DNA from: Streptomyces tailanensis
GTDB taxonomy: Bacteria; Actinomycetota; Actinomycetes; Streptomycetales; Streptomycetaceae
Length of the DNA stretch: 64,000 nucleotides
Reading direction: 5' to 3'
Assembly: GCF_008386495.1 (NCBI RefSeq)
Contig: NZ_VTHJ01000015.1
Span: 40,574 to 104,573, forward strand
Position 1 is the first letter of the stretch. Each line of letters begins with the position of its first letter. The notes under the pieces are model-generated. The model saw only the letters and a program-made list of their open reading frames with translations. It was not told the DNA's origin and ran no database searches. Of this stretch, positions 1-11,420 are shown piece by piece. The translations under genes and the position numbers were made by a program.

Positions 1-118
1 TGGCGGCCGGACCAGGCACCCCGTCTGAAAAGGCGGGGGTCCGGGGGCGGCAGCCCCCAGATACGGCCACACCGGCCGGGGGTGAACCAGTCACCCCCGG
101 CCGGCACGGACCACCGGC
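1..118. repeat. Downstream flank of infB with GC-rich repeat
   Basis: This short flank carries a fragment of the Streptomyces-type repeat built around GGGGGCGGCAGCCCCC (about 30-60), the same family as at 7514-7619 and 51914-51980. It is followed by the hairpin listed separately. I see no coding sequence in it. Confidence 0.6.
72..104 (-). terminator. Hairpin downstream of infB
   Basis: A perfect 14-bp inverted repeat (72-85 pairing with 91-104, 5-nt loop) lies 15 nt beyond the infB stop codon. No U-tract follows, as is usual for Streptomyces terminators. It would end or attenuate transcription of the rimP-nusA-ylxR-infB operon before whatever lies left of the window. Confidence 0.7.
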
Positions 119-3217
<3,099 letters not shown>

Positions 3218-3364
3218 TTCGCTCCTTTTAGGTCCGGGTTGCGTCCGGACCGTCGCTACTTCATGGGCGTACTCATCGCGTGCTCATCGAGTGCTCATCG
3301 CAATCTCGACCTACTTCCAACTCGCGGGGTACCAGGGCCGCACGGAGGTTCCGTGCGACGCGTC

Positions 3365-3643
3365 TTACTGTGTTGCCTGCTCGACGGTGAGGCGCAACGC
3401 CGCGGTGTCGAGCGGTCCCGGGGCACGCAGCGCCCGCGGGAACGCCCGGCGGCGAACCGCCAGGTCGAGACAGACCGGGGCGGGGTGAACGTACGCACCC
3501 CGGCCGGGCAGCGTACCGCGATGATCGGGGACGCATTCACCCTCGATCGCCACGATGCGCAGCAGCTCGGTCTTGACCGCTCGCTGCCTGCACCCCACAC
3601 AGGTGCGCTCAGGGCATACACGGGCACGCGTCCGGCCAGACAC
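3365..3643 (-). CDS. ylxR: YlxR family RNA-binding protein (DUF448)
   Basis: This small 92-residue basic protein occurs between nusA and infB in many Gram-positive genomes. It carries the family signature CVGCRQR near residue 15 and the GRGAYVH motif near residue 48. The start is a GTG with a weak GAGG upstream. YlxR homologues bind RNA or nucleic acid and have been linked to RNase P and to transcriptional regulation in other bacteria; the role here is inferred. It lies 125 nt from the nusA stop and 147 nt ahead of infB in the same transcription direction, consistent with the classic nusA operon. Confidence 0.92.
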   Translation of the reverse strand: MSGRTRARVCPERTCVGCRQRAVKTELLRIVAIEGECVPDHRGTLPGRGAYVHPAPVCLDLAVRRRAFPRALRAPGPLDTAALRLTVEQATQ

Positions 3644-3768
3644 TGCTAAGTCTACCTCCCCGCACCGACCTCACCCCTTTGGGGCAAGAATCGAACGGTT
3701 GTTGTCGTGATCTCAGCGACCTGCGGCTGGGATCTATTCCCGAACAACCGCCGGTCACTGTTCGGGGC

Positions 3769-4755
3769 CTACTCGGACGGCTGCTCGGTGTCCGGGCGGA
3801 TGTCGATCCGCCAGCCGGTCAGACGGGCGGCGAGACGGGCGTTCTGGCCCTCCTTGCCGATCGCCAGCGACAGCTGGTAGTCGGGCACCGTCACACGCGC
3901 GGAGCGGGCCGCGAGGTCCACCACGTCGACCTTGGAGACCCGGGCCGGCGACAGCGCGTTCGCCACCATCTCGGCCGGGTCGTCCGACCAGTCGACGATG
4001 TCGATCTTCTCGCCGTTCAGCTCGCCCATGACATTGCGCACACGTCCGCCCATCGGACCGATGCAGGCGCCCTTGGCGTTCAACCCGGAGCGGGTGGAGC
4101 GGACGGCGATCTTCGTACGGTGACCCGCCTCACGCGCGATGGCGGCGATCTCGACGGATCCGTCGGCGATCTCCGGCACCTCCAGCGCGAAGAGCTTCTT
4201 CACCAGGTTGGGATGCGTGCGCGACAGGGTGACGGACGGACCGCGCACGCCCTTCGCCACCCGGACTACGTACGACCGCAGCCGCATGCCGTGCTGGTAC
4301 GACTCGCCGGGGACCTGCTCCTGCACGGGCAGGATGGCCTCCAGCTTGCCGATGTCGACGAGCACGTTCTTCGGGTCGCGGCCCTGCTGGACCACACCGG
4401 TGACGATGTCGCCCTCGCGCCCGGCGTACTCGCCGAGCGTGGCGTCGTCCTCCGCGTCCCGCAGTCTCTGCAGGATCACCTGCTTGGCGGTGGTGGCGGC
4501 GATGCGGCCGAAGCCGGACGGGGTGTCGTCGAACTCGCGCGCCTCCTGCCCCTCCTCCAGGTCCTCGGGGTCCTCCTTCGCCCACACGGTCACATGGCCG
4601 GTCTCCCGGTTGAGCTCCACGCGCGCGTGGCGGCGGCTTCCCTCGGTGCGGTGGTAGGCGATGAGGAGGGCCGCCTCGATCGCCTCGACGAGCAGGTCGA
4701 AGGAGATCTCCTTCTCCCGTACCAAGCCCCTGAGGGCACTCATGTCGATGTCCAC
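3769..4755 (-). CDS. nusA: Transcription termination/antitermination factor NusA
   Basis: NusA binds RNA polymerase and nascent RNA to modulate pausing, termination and antitermination. The 328-residue protein has the N-terminal RNAP-binding domain, an S1 domain (about 110-180) and two KH domains. The KH region includes [15 protein letters not shown] near residue 230 and the second GxxG-type loop [15 protein letters not shown] near 300. It ends there, lacking the acidic repeats of the E. coli protein, which is normal for Actinobacteria. The GTG start lies 2 nt after the rimP stop, with an AGGAGG ribosome site inside the end of rimP; an in-frame ATG four codons later is the alternative. It is tightly coupled to rimP. 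Confidence 0.97.
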   Translation of the reverse strand: MDIDMSALRGLVREKEISFDLLVEAIEAALLIAYHRTEGSRRHARVELNRETGHVTVWAKEDPEDLEEGQEAREFDDTPSGFGRIAATTAKQVILQRLRDAEDDATLGEYAGREGDIVTGVVQQGRDPKNVLVDIGKLEAILPVQEQVPGESYQHGMRLRSYVVRVAKGVRGPSVTLSRTHPNLVKKLFALEVPEIADGSVEIAAIAREAGHRTKIAVRSTRSGLNAKGACIGPMGGRVRNVMGELNGEKIDIVDWSDDPAEMVANALSPARVSKVDVVDLAARSARVTVPDYQLSLAIGKEGQNARLAARLTGWRIDIRPDTEQPSE

Positions 4756-4757
4756 GG

Positions 4758-5270
4758 CTACGCCTCCTCCTCTTCCTTCATGTCCTTCTTGTCCTTGCGG
4801 TTGAACTCGACCTGGACGCGGGCCTTGTCGATCTCGTCGAAGGCGAGCCTGCGGGTGGTGGCCTTGCGGCCCTTCACTCCGGGCACCTCGAGGTCGAGGC
4901 CGTCGTCGTCCACGGTCAGGATGCGGGCGACCAACTCGCCGCCGCCATCGTGGAACTGGAACTTCACCAGGCGGTCCACGGCACGGCGGTAGTGGCGGTG
5001 CTCGGTGAGGGCGCGCTCGGCGCCCGGGGTGCCGACTTCCAGGGTGTACTCCGCCTGGCCCATCGCGTCCGTCTCGTCCAGCTTGGCCGAGAGCGCACGG
5101 CTGACATCGGCGACCGCGTCCAGATCGGTGCCCTCGTCGGAGTCGACGACCACGCGCAGCACCCGCTTGCGTCCGACCGAGTCCACTGCGATCTCTTCGA
5201 GATCCAGGCCCTGGGAGCGTACGAGCGGTTCCAGCAGTTCTCGCAGCCTCTCGCTCTGGGTGGTGCTCAT
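4758..5270 (-). CDS. rimP: Ribosome maturation factor RimP
   Basis: RimP assists maturation of the 30S subunit. The 170-residue protein shows the typical N-terminal alpha/beta domain ([19 protein letters not shown]) and the C-terminal SH3-like domain around residues 90-160. The conserved [12 protein letters not shown] near residue 76 matches the family motif VSSPGxxRPL. The acidic C-terminus ends in a run of glutamates. It is the first gene of the nusA operon here; the promoter must lie in 5271-5481, shared with the divergent lipoprotein gene. Confidence 0.95.
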   Translation of the reverse strand: MSTTQSERLRELLEPLVRSQGLDLEEIAVDSVGRKRVLRVVVDSDEGTDLDAVADVSRALSAKLDETDAMGQAEYTLEVGTPGAERALTEHRHYRRAVDRLVKFQFHDGGGELVARILTVDDDGLDLEVPGVKGRKATTRRLAFDEIDKARVQVEFNRKDKKDMKEEEEA

Positions 5271-5452
5271 CCGGGTGACTCCTCGGCCGCGTGTGCTGTT
5301 GTGGGTAGGGCGCGTGTCAGGTCAAAGGGTAGCCGCTCCGCTGGGGTGTTGCCGTCCAAGTGGGTTCCTGTGGATCGGGGTGCGGGACGGAACGCCGCGC
5401 CCCTATCGGGGCTCGGGGAGTTTCACGGGTACCGTGATCACACCGCTTCTTT

Positions 5453-5464
5453 GTTCGTACGAAC
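5453..5464. promoter_or_regulatory. 12-bp perfect palindrome in rimP/lipoprotein intergenic region
   Basis: GTTCGTACGAAC is a perfect palindrome 18 nt before the GTG start of the lipoprotein gene. Its arms are the reverse of the Streptomyces/Bacillus-type LexA box (GAAC-N4-GTTC), so it is not a LexA site. It could be an operator for an unknown regulator or a chance palindrome. Confidence 0.3.
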
Positions 5465-5481
5465 CCCCTAGGACGTCTGTC

Positions 5482-6000
5482 GTGTCGTTCACCGTGCCGT
5501 CGCGTACCCCTTCGGGGCCGCGCAGGAGGAGTCTGCTGGTCGGGGCCGCGGGTGTGGGCCTGCTGGTGGGGTGTTCGGCGGGGGGTGAGGGGTCGGATGC
5601 CGCCGGGGGCGGTCCGTCGGTGGTGGAGAAGGCGCGGGCCCGGGCGGCGAAGGACAGTGGGGGGCTCGTGGAGCGGTACGACGCCGTGATCGCGGCGCAT
5701 CCGGATCTGGCCGCGCTGCTGACGCCGCTGCGGGCGGAGGTCGTACGGCATGTCCAGGCATTCGGGGGTGGGAAGCGTACGGCTACAGCGAGCGCTTCTC
5801 CGTCCGGCTCGGCCTCCCCCTCCCCCGCGCCGACCGACCCGAAGGCCGCCCTCACCGAACTGGCCGCTGCCGAGCGGAAGCTTGCCGACAGGCGGGCCAA
5901 GGCGCTGCTGGAGGTGCCGGGTGAGGTGGCGCGGTTGATGGCGTCCGTGGCGGCGGCGGGGGCCGGGCACGCGTACTTGTTGACGGAGGGTGCGAAGTGA
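5482..6000 (+). CDS. Putative lipoprotein, conserved hypothetical
   Basis: I take the GTG at 5482 as the start because it is followed at once by a typical export signal: twin arginine-like PRRRSLLVGAAGVG, then the lipobox LVGC near residue 31. The mature part of about 140 residues is alanine-rich and helical, broken by a Ser/Pro/Ala stretch (SASPSGSASPSPAPTD). The frame is open further upstream to 5005, but that overlaps rimP and is a shadow. The next gene starts inside its stop codon (GTGA overlap), so the two are translated together. The function is unknown; pairing with a ferritin-like protein suggests a metal- or redox-related envelope role, which is only inference. Confidence 0.8.
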   Translation: MSFTVPSRTPSGPRRRSLLVGAAGVGLLVGCSAGGEGSDAAGGGPSVVEKARARAAKDSGGLVERYDAVIAAHPDLAALLTPLRAEVVRHVQAFGGGKRTATASASPSGSASPSPAPTDPKAALTELAAAERKLADRRAKALLEVPGEVARLMASVAAAGAGHAYLLTEGAK

Positions 6001-6452
6001 GCAGCGGGGAGCTGAAGGCGGTGCAGGCGGCGCTCGGGGCCGAGCATGCCGCCGTGTACGGGTACGGGGTCGTCGGCGGGAAGATCGGCGAGGCCCGGCA
6101 GAGCGAGGCGCGGGAGGCGTACGACGCGCACCGGGCCCGCCGCGACGAACTGACGCGGACCGTACGGGATCTGGGCGGTCGGCCCGATGCCTCGGCCGCC
6201 GCGTACGCGCTGCCCTTCCCGGTGACGGACGCCGACTCCGCCGTACGCCTCGCCGCCGAGTTGGAGGAACGGGTGGCCGGGGTGTACTCCGACCTCGTAC
6301 GGGCATCCGAGGACGATCGGCGTGCGGCGGCCGCCGAGGCGCTGCGGGAAGCGGCGGTGCGGGCGGTTAGGTGGCGAGGAGGAAGCGTAGCCTTCCCTGG
6401 TCTCGCCGAGCGGGCGGCCGGTGCCGCGGCCTCGGCGGCACCGCACACCTGA
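5997..6452 (+). CDS. Ferritin-like domain protein (DUF4439 type)
   Basis: This 151-residue helical protein overlaps the lipoprotein gene by 4 nt (GTGA). The helix pattern with AEHAAVYGYGVVGGKI near residue 16 and the spaced EER/DLV region near 90 fits the small ferritin-like DUF4439 family, whose members resemble four-helix bundles. Some of the acidic/His iron ligands can be seen (E15, H16), but I cannot show that it binds metal. It has no signal peptide of its own. It is probably co-translated with the preceding lipoprotein and is followed 27 nt later by the APH-fold gene. Confidence 0.75.
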   Translation: MSSGELKAVQAALGAEHAAVYGYGVVGGKIGEARQSEAREAYDAHRARRDELTRTVRDLGGRPDASAAAYALPFPVTDADSAVRLAAELEERVAGVYSDLVRASEDDRRAAAAEALREAAVRAVRWRGGSVAFPGLAERAAGAAASAAPHT

Positions 6453-6479
6453 TCGCTGCTGGGAAGGAACGACTCGCGC

Positions 6480-7418
6480 ATGACTCGCAAGGCTTTCGAG
6501 GCGTCCGAGGCTTTCGAACCGCCGCAGCGGCTTGTGCGCGCGCTCGCCGAGACCCGGCTGGTCGGCGACGACGGCGTCGGCGAGTGGTTGGAGAGGCTGC
6601 CCGAGCTGGTCCAGCAAGCCGTGGATCTACGCGAGTTGACCGTGGAGCGGGTGCAGGCGCCCGGCGGGCGCAGCAGTCTGGTACTCCTGGTACGGCAGAT
6701 CGACGACACCCCCGCCGTGCTGAAGCTGGCGCCGGAGCGGGCGCGGCCGGAGAGCGAGCGGGCGGCGCTCGCCCACTGGGGCGGGCGGGGTGCGGTGCAG
6801 TTGCTGAATCCCGGTGACAGTCAGGGCGTGCTGCTGTTGGAGCGGCTGCACCCCGATCTGTCGGTGCGGTCGTTGCCGGAGGCGAAGGCACTGCTGGAGG
6901 CCGCCACGACCTTGCGGCGACTGTGGGTCGAACCGCCCTCGGCGCATGTGTTCGAGACCGTGGCGCAGCGGACGGGGCGGCAGGCCGCGGCGATGCGGGT
7001 CGGCGCCGCCGGGGACGGCGAGGTGCGGGCTCTGGTCGACGCCGCCCTTGCCGCGCGGGAGGAACTGCTTGCCGCGGCTCCCGAGGAGCGGTTGCTGCAC
7101 GGGACGTTCCGGCAGAGCAAGGTGCTCGCCGGGGAGCGGTTTCCGTGGTTGGCCGTGGGGCCTGATCCGGTGGTCGGTGAGTGCGCGTTCGATCTGGCTC
7201 GGCTGGTGCGGGATCGGGTGGAGGACCTGATCGCCTCGCCGTCGGGGGCCGCGACCACACGGCGGCGGGTGAGGAAGCTTGCCGAGTCGTTGGATGTGGA
7301 TCAGGAGCGGTTGCGGGGGTGGACGCTGTTCCGGGCCGTGGAGTCGGGGGTGCGGGCGCGGAGGGTTGGGCGGCCGCGGGATGCGGAGTTGTTGTTGGAG
7401 TTCGCGGGGTGGCTCTAG
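6480..7418 (+). CDS. APH-fold (aminoglycoside phosphotransferase-like) protein, predicted pseudokinase
   Basis: The 312-residue protein has the layout of the APH/choline-kinase superfamily: an N-lobe with VLKLAPERARPESERAAL (Lys and Glu of the nucleotide pocket, about residues 81-98), a hinge (LLLERLHPD) and a helical C-lobe. The catalytic loop, normally HGDxHxxN, reads HGTFRQSK at 207-214. The metal-binding DPK segment reads VGPDPVVG at about 226-233. The catalytic Asp, the loop Asn and the metal-binding Asp are therefore all replaced, so phosphotransfer is unlikely. The role may be binding or regulatory. A strong bidirectional hairpin starts at its stop codon. Confidence 0.8.
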   Translation: MTRKAFEASEAFEPPQRLVRALAETRLVGDDGVGEWLERLPELVQQAVDLRELTVERVQAPGGRSSLVLLVRQIDDTPAVLKLAPERARPESERAALAHWGGRGAVQLLNPGDSQGVLLLERLHPDLSVRSLPEAKALLEAATTLRRLWVEPPSAHVFETVAQRTGRQAAAMRVGAAGDGEVRALVDAALAAREELLAAAPEERLLHGTFRQSKVLAGERFPWLAVGPDPVVGECAFDLARLVRDRVEDLIASPSGAATTRRRVRKLAESLDVDQERLRGWTLFRAVESGVRARRVGRPRDAELLLEFAGWL

Positions 7419-7453
7419 GGGGTGTTGTGCGGGACTTTCACAACACCCCCTAG
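7415..7453. terminator. Bidirectional terminator between APH-like gene and apbE
   Basis: A perfect 15-bp inverted repeat (7415-7429 with 7439-7453, 9-nt loop) overlaps the TAG of the APH-like gene. It sits just outside the end of the converging apbE gene, so it can terminate transcription from both sides. Confidence 0.85.
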
Positions 7454-7478
7454 CTGCGCTGGTGCCCTCTTAGCGCGG

Positions 7479-8492
7479 TCATCGGGTGCCTCCGGCTTCC
7501 GGTGCGGGTCTGAGGATTTCGCCCCCGCCGCCCCTTCCCGTCCCGACCCTGGGGGCTGCGCCCCCAGACCCCCGCTGTCGCCCTTCGGGCTCGTCCTCAA
7601 ACGCCGGACGAGCTGAGTTGGGCCAGCCCGGGGTCGTGACCACCGTTCCGTCGTGTGTGACCAGCCTTGCCGGGAGGCCCAGTCGCGACAGCCAGCGAGG
7701 GGCGGCCTCGCCCTTCAGCAGGGATGCCGTGCCGGCGGCGCCCGCGTCGGCGCAGGTGGCGGCGGCCACCGAGACGGTGCGCCAGGGGGTGGGGGCGGTG
7801 GTGCCGGAGGTGGTGAGGCCGCCGCTGTGGATGGCGACCGTGGCGGATGAGCCGTGGGTCGGGAGGTCGTCCACCGGGCCTGTCTCGTCCTGGACGCGGA
7901 TGCGCCAGCCGCCGGCCGGGGGTTCGCCCGCGACGGCCGTGTCGCCGCCGAGGCTGACCAGGATGCCGCAGTCGGCGGCGCGGGCCAGCATGTGTGCCGC
8001 CTTGTCGGCCGCCCAGGCCTTGGCCGTGGCGCCCAGGTCCAGGCTGACGCCGGGCGGGAGGGTCACGGTGTTCGTGGCGCGGTCCAGCTCGACCAGGCTC
8101 CAGCCCGGCACGCGCCTCACCGCGAGCCGCACCGGGCGGTCGTCCTCCTGGACCAGGGTGAAGTCGCGGGCGCAGCCGAGGGCCGCCATCGCCGAGCCGG
8201 CCGTGGGGTCCACGGCGCCGTCCGTCACCCGGGCGGCACGCAGCGCCACCGCCAGGGCCTCGGCCAGCAGCGGGCTGACCTTGACCGGTCGGCCTTCGGC
8301 GGCGTTCAGCGCCGACAGCTCCGAGTCCTTCCGGAAGCGGCTGCACGCGGCGTCGACCTCGGCCAGGTGGCGGGCGAGGAGCAGGTTGCAGGAGTCCAGC
8401 AGGGCCGGGTCGGTCGTGACCAGGCGGACGCTCGTACCGAGGGCCCGCCAGTCCGTGGCGGCCGTGGGGCGGTCGGTCGTGGACACGGTCAT
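7479..8492 (-). CDS. apbE: FAD:protein FMN transferase, ApbE family
   Basis: ApbE transfers FMN covalently to a Thr/Ser of partner flavoproteins using FAD. The family hallmarks are present: the early LGTSVRL strand, ACSRFRKDSELSALN (about 48-62), VDPTAGSAMAALG, LDLGATAKAWAADKAA (about 151-166), SLGGD and GLTTSGTT. The ATG at 8492 overlaps the stop of the upstream small gene by one base (TGATG). The last ~45 codons (after TTPGWPNSA) are encoded by a Streptomyces intergenic repeat (7514-7619) read in frame, giving a low-complexity Gly/Arg tail; the natural end was probably near residue 290. No FMN-binding-domain partner lies nearby except possibly the small upstream protein. Confidence 0.9.
   Translation of the reverse strand: MTVSTTDRPTAATDWRALGTSVRLVTTDPALLDSCNLLLARHLAEVDAACSRFRKDSELSALNAAEGRPVKVSPLLAEALAVALRAARVTDGAVDPTAGSAMAALGCARDFTLVQEDDRPVRLAVRRVPGWSLVELDRATNTVTLPPGVSLDLGATAKAWAADKAAHMLARAADCGILVSLGGDTAVAGEPPAGGWRIRVQDETGPVDDLPTHGSSATVAIHSGGLTTSGTTAPTPWRTVSVAAATCADAGAAGTASLLKGEAAPRWLSRLGLPARLVTHDGTVVTTPGWPNSARPAFEDEPEGRQRGSGGAAPRVGTGRGGGGEILRPAPEAGGTR
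7514..7619. repeat. Streptomyces GC-rich palindromic repeat, type B, inside the 3' end of apbE
   Basis: The sequence runs from TTCGCCCCCGCCGCCCC through the CTGGGGGCTGCGCCCCCAG palindrome to CCTCAAACGCCGGACGAGCT. Related copies occur at 12369-12390, 51914-51980 and 52157-52220. Such elements are normally intergenic; here it is read through in frame by apbE. Confidence 0.8.
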
Positions 8493-8821
8493 CACGACGC
8501 CCCCGAGATCGAGTCCGCCGCCGAGTCGTCCGTGGACGAGGTCATGCCGTCGGAGGAGGGCCGAAGGTCCGAGGAGGAGTCGGAAGAGGAGTCCACTGAG
8601 CTGTGCGACGACGAGGACGTGTCGGTGGAGCTGCCCCAAGAAGAGCTCGACGAGCCAGTGCTGCTGCCGCCGCTCGCCGTCGTGGCCGCGTCCGCCTGCA
8701 CCGTGCCGATCAGCGCGAACATCCCGGCCGCCGCCGCGAGCGTCACCGCCGCGGCCGCGGCCGCCGTACGCCGGGCGCCTCTGCGGATGCCCGCTACGGC
8801 ACCCCGTTCTCTGGTCGCCAT
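8492..8821 (-). CDS. Small membrane-anchored Ser/Asp-rich protein with C-terminal SGAS motif
   Basis: The chosen ATG at 8821 has a good GAGGGG ribosome site and gives 109 residues; a longer reading to 8896 lacks support. The product has a basic N-terminus, one hydrophobic segment (about 20-42, signal anchor or signal peptide ending near ADAA), then a Ser/Asp/Thr-rich tail that ends exactly in ADSISGAS. The last seven residues D-S-I-S-G-A-S match the D-x-x-[ST]-G-A-[ST] pattern at which ApbE attaches FMN in FMN-binding-domain proteins. The gene overlaps apbE by one base. No FMN-binding domain is visible. It may be a minimal ApbE acceptor, or the motif may be chance in Ser-rich sequence. Confidence 0.7.
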   Translation of the reverse strand: MATRERGAVAGIRRGARRTAAAAAAVTLAAAAGMFALIGTVQADAATTASGGSSTGSSSSSWGSSTDTSSSSHSSVDSSSDSSSDLRPSSDGMTSSTDDSAADSISGAS

Positions 8822-8960
8822 GACCGTTCCCCTCCGTAGTGACGTTCTGTCACGTCCTACGGTCGGGGAACGGTCTGAGAGAAACCTGTGAGGCACCTAT
8901 AGGCCCGGGGAGAACTTTCTGAGGGTTCCCTTTAGGCGCCTCGTGCGGCTCAGGCAGCGG

Positions 8961-10667
8961 TCAGGCGGAGGCCAGGCGGGCGATCGCCTCGTCGACCGTC
9001 AGCTCCTCGCGCTCGCCGGTGCGGCGGTCCTTCAGTTCCAGGACGCCCTCGGCGGAGCGGCGGCCCGCGACCAGGATCTTCGGTACGCCGATGAGCTCGG
9101 AGTCGGTGAACTTCACGCCCGGGGAGACACCGGCCCGGTCGTCGACCAGGACCCGCAGACCGGCCGCCCGCAGCTTCTCGGAGACGTCGAGGGCCAGTTC
9201 GGTCTGGAGGGCCTTGCCGGCGGCGACGACATGCACATCGGCCGGGGCGACCTCCTCGGGCCAGCACAGGCCCTTGTCGTCGGCGGACTGCTCGGCGAGG
9301 GCGGCCACCGCGCGGGAGACGCCGATGCCGTACGAGCCCATGGTGACGCGGACGGGCTTGCCGTTCTGGCCGAGGACGTCGAGCTTGAGGGCGTCGGCGT
9401 ACTTGCGGCCGAGCTGGAAGATGTGGCCGATCTCGATGGCACGGTCGAGCTTGAGGCCGGTGCCGCAGTTCGGGCAGGGGTCGCCCTCCTGGACGACCAC
9501 GACGTCGACGTACGCGCCGACCTCGAAGTCACGGCCCGCGACGACGTTCTTGGCGTGCGTGGCGTCCTTGTTGGCGCCGGTGATCCAGGAGGTGCCGGGG
9601 GCCACGCGCGGGTCGGCGATGTACGTGACCTTCTCGCCCAGACCCTGCGGGCCGACATAGCCGCGGACCAGGTCGGGGCGGCCCGCGAAGTCCGCCTCGG
9701 TGACCATCTCGACGACCGCCGGGGCGAAGTGCGCCTCGGCCTTGCCCATGTCGACCTCGCGGTCGCCGGGGACGCCGACGGCGACGATCTCGCCGTCGAC
9801 CTTGACGAGGAGGTTCTTCAGGGTGGCGGAGGCCGGGACGCCGAGGTGGGCGGCGAGGGTCTCGATGGTCGGGGTGTCCGGGGTCGGGATCTCTTCGAGC
9901 GCGGGCACGTCGCCTGCGTCCACCGGCTTCAACTCGTACGTGATCGCCTCGGTGTTGGCCGCGAAGTCGCACGCAGGGCAGTCCGCGAAGGTGTCCTCGC
10001 CGGCGGCGGCCGGGGCCAGGAACTCCTCGGACTTCGAGCCGCCCATCGCGCCGGCCGTCGCGGCGCAGATGCGGTAGTCGAGGCCGAGGCGCTCGAACAC
10101 CTTCTGGTAGGCCTGGCGGTGCAGGGCGTACGACTGGGCGAGGCCCTCGTCCTCGGTGTCGAAGGAGTACGAGTCCTTCATCAGGAACTCACGGCCGCGC
10201 AGGATGCCGGCGCGGGGGCGGGCCTCGTCACGGAACTTGGTCTGGATCTGGTAGAGGATGACCGGCAGGTCCTTGTAGGAGGACGCCTGGTCCTTCACGA
10301 TCAGCGTGAAGATCTCCTCGTGGGTGGGGCCGAGGAGGTAGTCACCGCCCTTGCGGTCCTTCAGGCGGAACAGCTCCGGGCCGTACTCGTCCCAGCGGCC
10401 GGTCGCCTCGTACGGCTCCTTCGGCAGCAGGGCGGGGAGCAGGACCTCTTGGGCGCCGATCGCGTCCATCTCCTCACGGACGATGCGCTCGACGTTGGCG
10501 AGGACCTTCTTGCCGAGCGGCAGCCAGGTCCAGACGCCGGCCGCCGTGCGGCGCACGTAACCGGCGCGGACGAGCAGCTTGTGGCTGAGGACCTCGGCGT
10601 CGGCCGGGTCGTCGCGCAGCGTCTTCGCCATCAACTGGGACATGCGCTGGACCGGTGGGTTCGCCAT
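8961..10667 (-). CDS. proS: Prolyl-tRNA synthetase, bacterial type
   Basis: This class II synthetase charges tRNA-Pro. The 568 residues match the bacterial type with an editing (INS) insertion: motif 1 region near residue 40-70, motif 2 with [16 protein letters not shown] (about 110-126) and [18 protein letters not shown] (about 143-160), the inserted domain about 225-400, motif 3 GSYGIGVSR near 443, then the anticodon-binding domain. The ATG at 10667 is used; an ATG eight codons on is an alternative. It is separated by 72 nt from the GNAT gene upstream and by 139 nt from the small gene downstream, all on the same strand. Confidence 0.97.
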   Translation of the reverse strand: MANPPVQRMSQLMAKTLRDDPADAEVLSHKLLVRAGYVRRTAAGVWTWLPLGKKVLANVERIVREEMDAIGAQEVLLPALLPKEPYEATGRWDEYGPELFRLKDRKGGDYLLGPTHEEIFTLIVKDQASSYKDLPVILYQIQTKFRDEARPRAGILRGREFLMKDSYSFDTEDEGLAQSYALHRQAYQKVFERLGLDYRICAATAGAMGGSKSEEFLAPAAAGEDTFADCPACDFAANTEAITYELKPVDAGDVPALEEIPTPDTPTIETLAAHLGVPASATLKNLLVKVDGEIVAVGVPGDREVDMGKAEAHFAPAVVEMVTEADFAGRPDLVRGYVGPQGLGEKVTYIADPRVAPGTSWITGANKDATHAKNVVAGRDFEVGAYVDVVVVQEGDPCPNCGTGLKLDRAIEIGHIFQLGRKYADALKLDVLGQNGKPVRVTMGSYGIGVSRAVAALAEQSADDKGLCWPEEVAPADVHVVAAGKALQTELALDVSEKLRAAGLRVLVDDRAGVSPGVKFTDSELIGVPKILVAGRRSAEGVLELKDRRTGEREELTVDEAIARLASA

Positions 10668-10739
10668 GATTCTCGTACTCCTGCTGCCGTTGACTGATGG
10701 CAGGAGGTTAGCCGGGCGGTGCGGGACCGTGGAAATCGG

Positions 10740-11312
10740 TCAGCGGCGGCGCAGTGGGAGGGGGGCGCCCATCACGGCGTACGGCTTGGGGGCGCTGGGG
10801 AAGACGACCTGGCGGGCCAGGTCCTCGTAGCCGAGGGAGCGGTACAGGCCGCGGGCCGGGCTGTCGACGTCGATCGCGGAGAGGATCGAGCGGGGCTGCG
10901 TCGCGGTGTCGGTGATGGCGGTGATCAGCGCGCGGCCGATGCCCTTGTTCTGGTAGGCCGGGTGGACGTGCAGTTCGGTGATCACGAAGGAGTCGTCCAG
11001 CCAGGCCTCGTGGCCGAGGGCGCGCAGGTAGGGCTCCACGACGGTGGACCACCAGTGGGTGCGGTCATTGGGCATGCCGTAGACGAAGCCGATGAGCCGT
11101 CCGGCGGTGGTGGCGCCCAGTGCCCTCGCCCCCGGGTACGTCATGTGGCGGAGGACGATCTGGCGGCGTACGGCTACCTCGTCGGGGCCCAGTCCGAAGG
11201 CGATGGCTTGGACGGCGAGGGCCTCGTCCACGTGGGCCGAGAGGTCCAGGGGGCCGATCACGATGTCGTCGGGGCGGGGGCGATGGCCGTGTCCGTGACC
11301 AGGTAGACGCAT
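10740..11312 (-). CDS. GNAT family N-acetyltransferase
   Basis: The 190-residue product has a single GNAT fold. The acetyl-CoA-binding motif A is seen as ELHVHPAYQNKGIGRALI near residues 113-130 (the Q/RxxGxG/A pattern), followed by motif B with GLYRSLGYEDLARQVVF. The N-terminus carries a short His/Gly/Arg-rich stretch. The substrate cannot be told from sequence. It lies between the second GNAT gene and proS on the same strand; the 108-nt gap to the second GNAT gene holds a 14-bp tandem repeat. Confidence 0.88.
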   Translation of the reverse strand: MRLPGHGHGHRPRPDDIVIGPLDLSAHVDEALAVQAIAFGLGPDEVAVRRQIVLRHMTYPGARALGATTAGRLIGFVYGMPNDRTHWWSTVVEPYLRALGHEAWLDDSFVITELHVHPAYQNKGIGRALITAITDTATQPRSILSAIDVDSPARGLYRSLGYEDLARQVVFPSAPKPYAVMGAPLPLRRR

Positions 11313-11340
11313 GGGGGGAGATTACAGGGGGCCACAGGGA

Positions 11341-11410
11341 GTTGATCGGCTGCGGTTGATCGGCTGCGGTTGATCGGCAGTGGTTGATCGGCAGTGGTTG
11401 ATCGGCTGCG
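11341..11410. repeat. Five 14-bp direct tandem repeats
   Basis: Five contiguous copies with no spacer: GTTGATCGGCTGCG (units 1, 2, 5) and GTTGATCGGCAGTG (units 3, 4). The array fills most of the gap between two co-directional GNAT genes. It looks like a minisatellite that can change copy number. Confidence 0.9.
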
Positions 11411-11420
11411 GGGCGTGGGC

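Noticed and set aside
5453..5464. LexA box at GTTCGTACGAAC
   Set aside because: The arms are in reverse order relative to the known GAAC-N4-GTTC box.
11341..11410. CRISPR-like interpretation of the 14-bp repeats
   Set aside because: The units are contiguous with no spacers and too short for CRISPR repeats.
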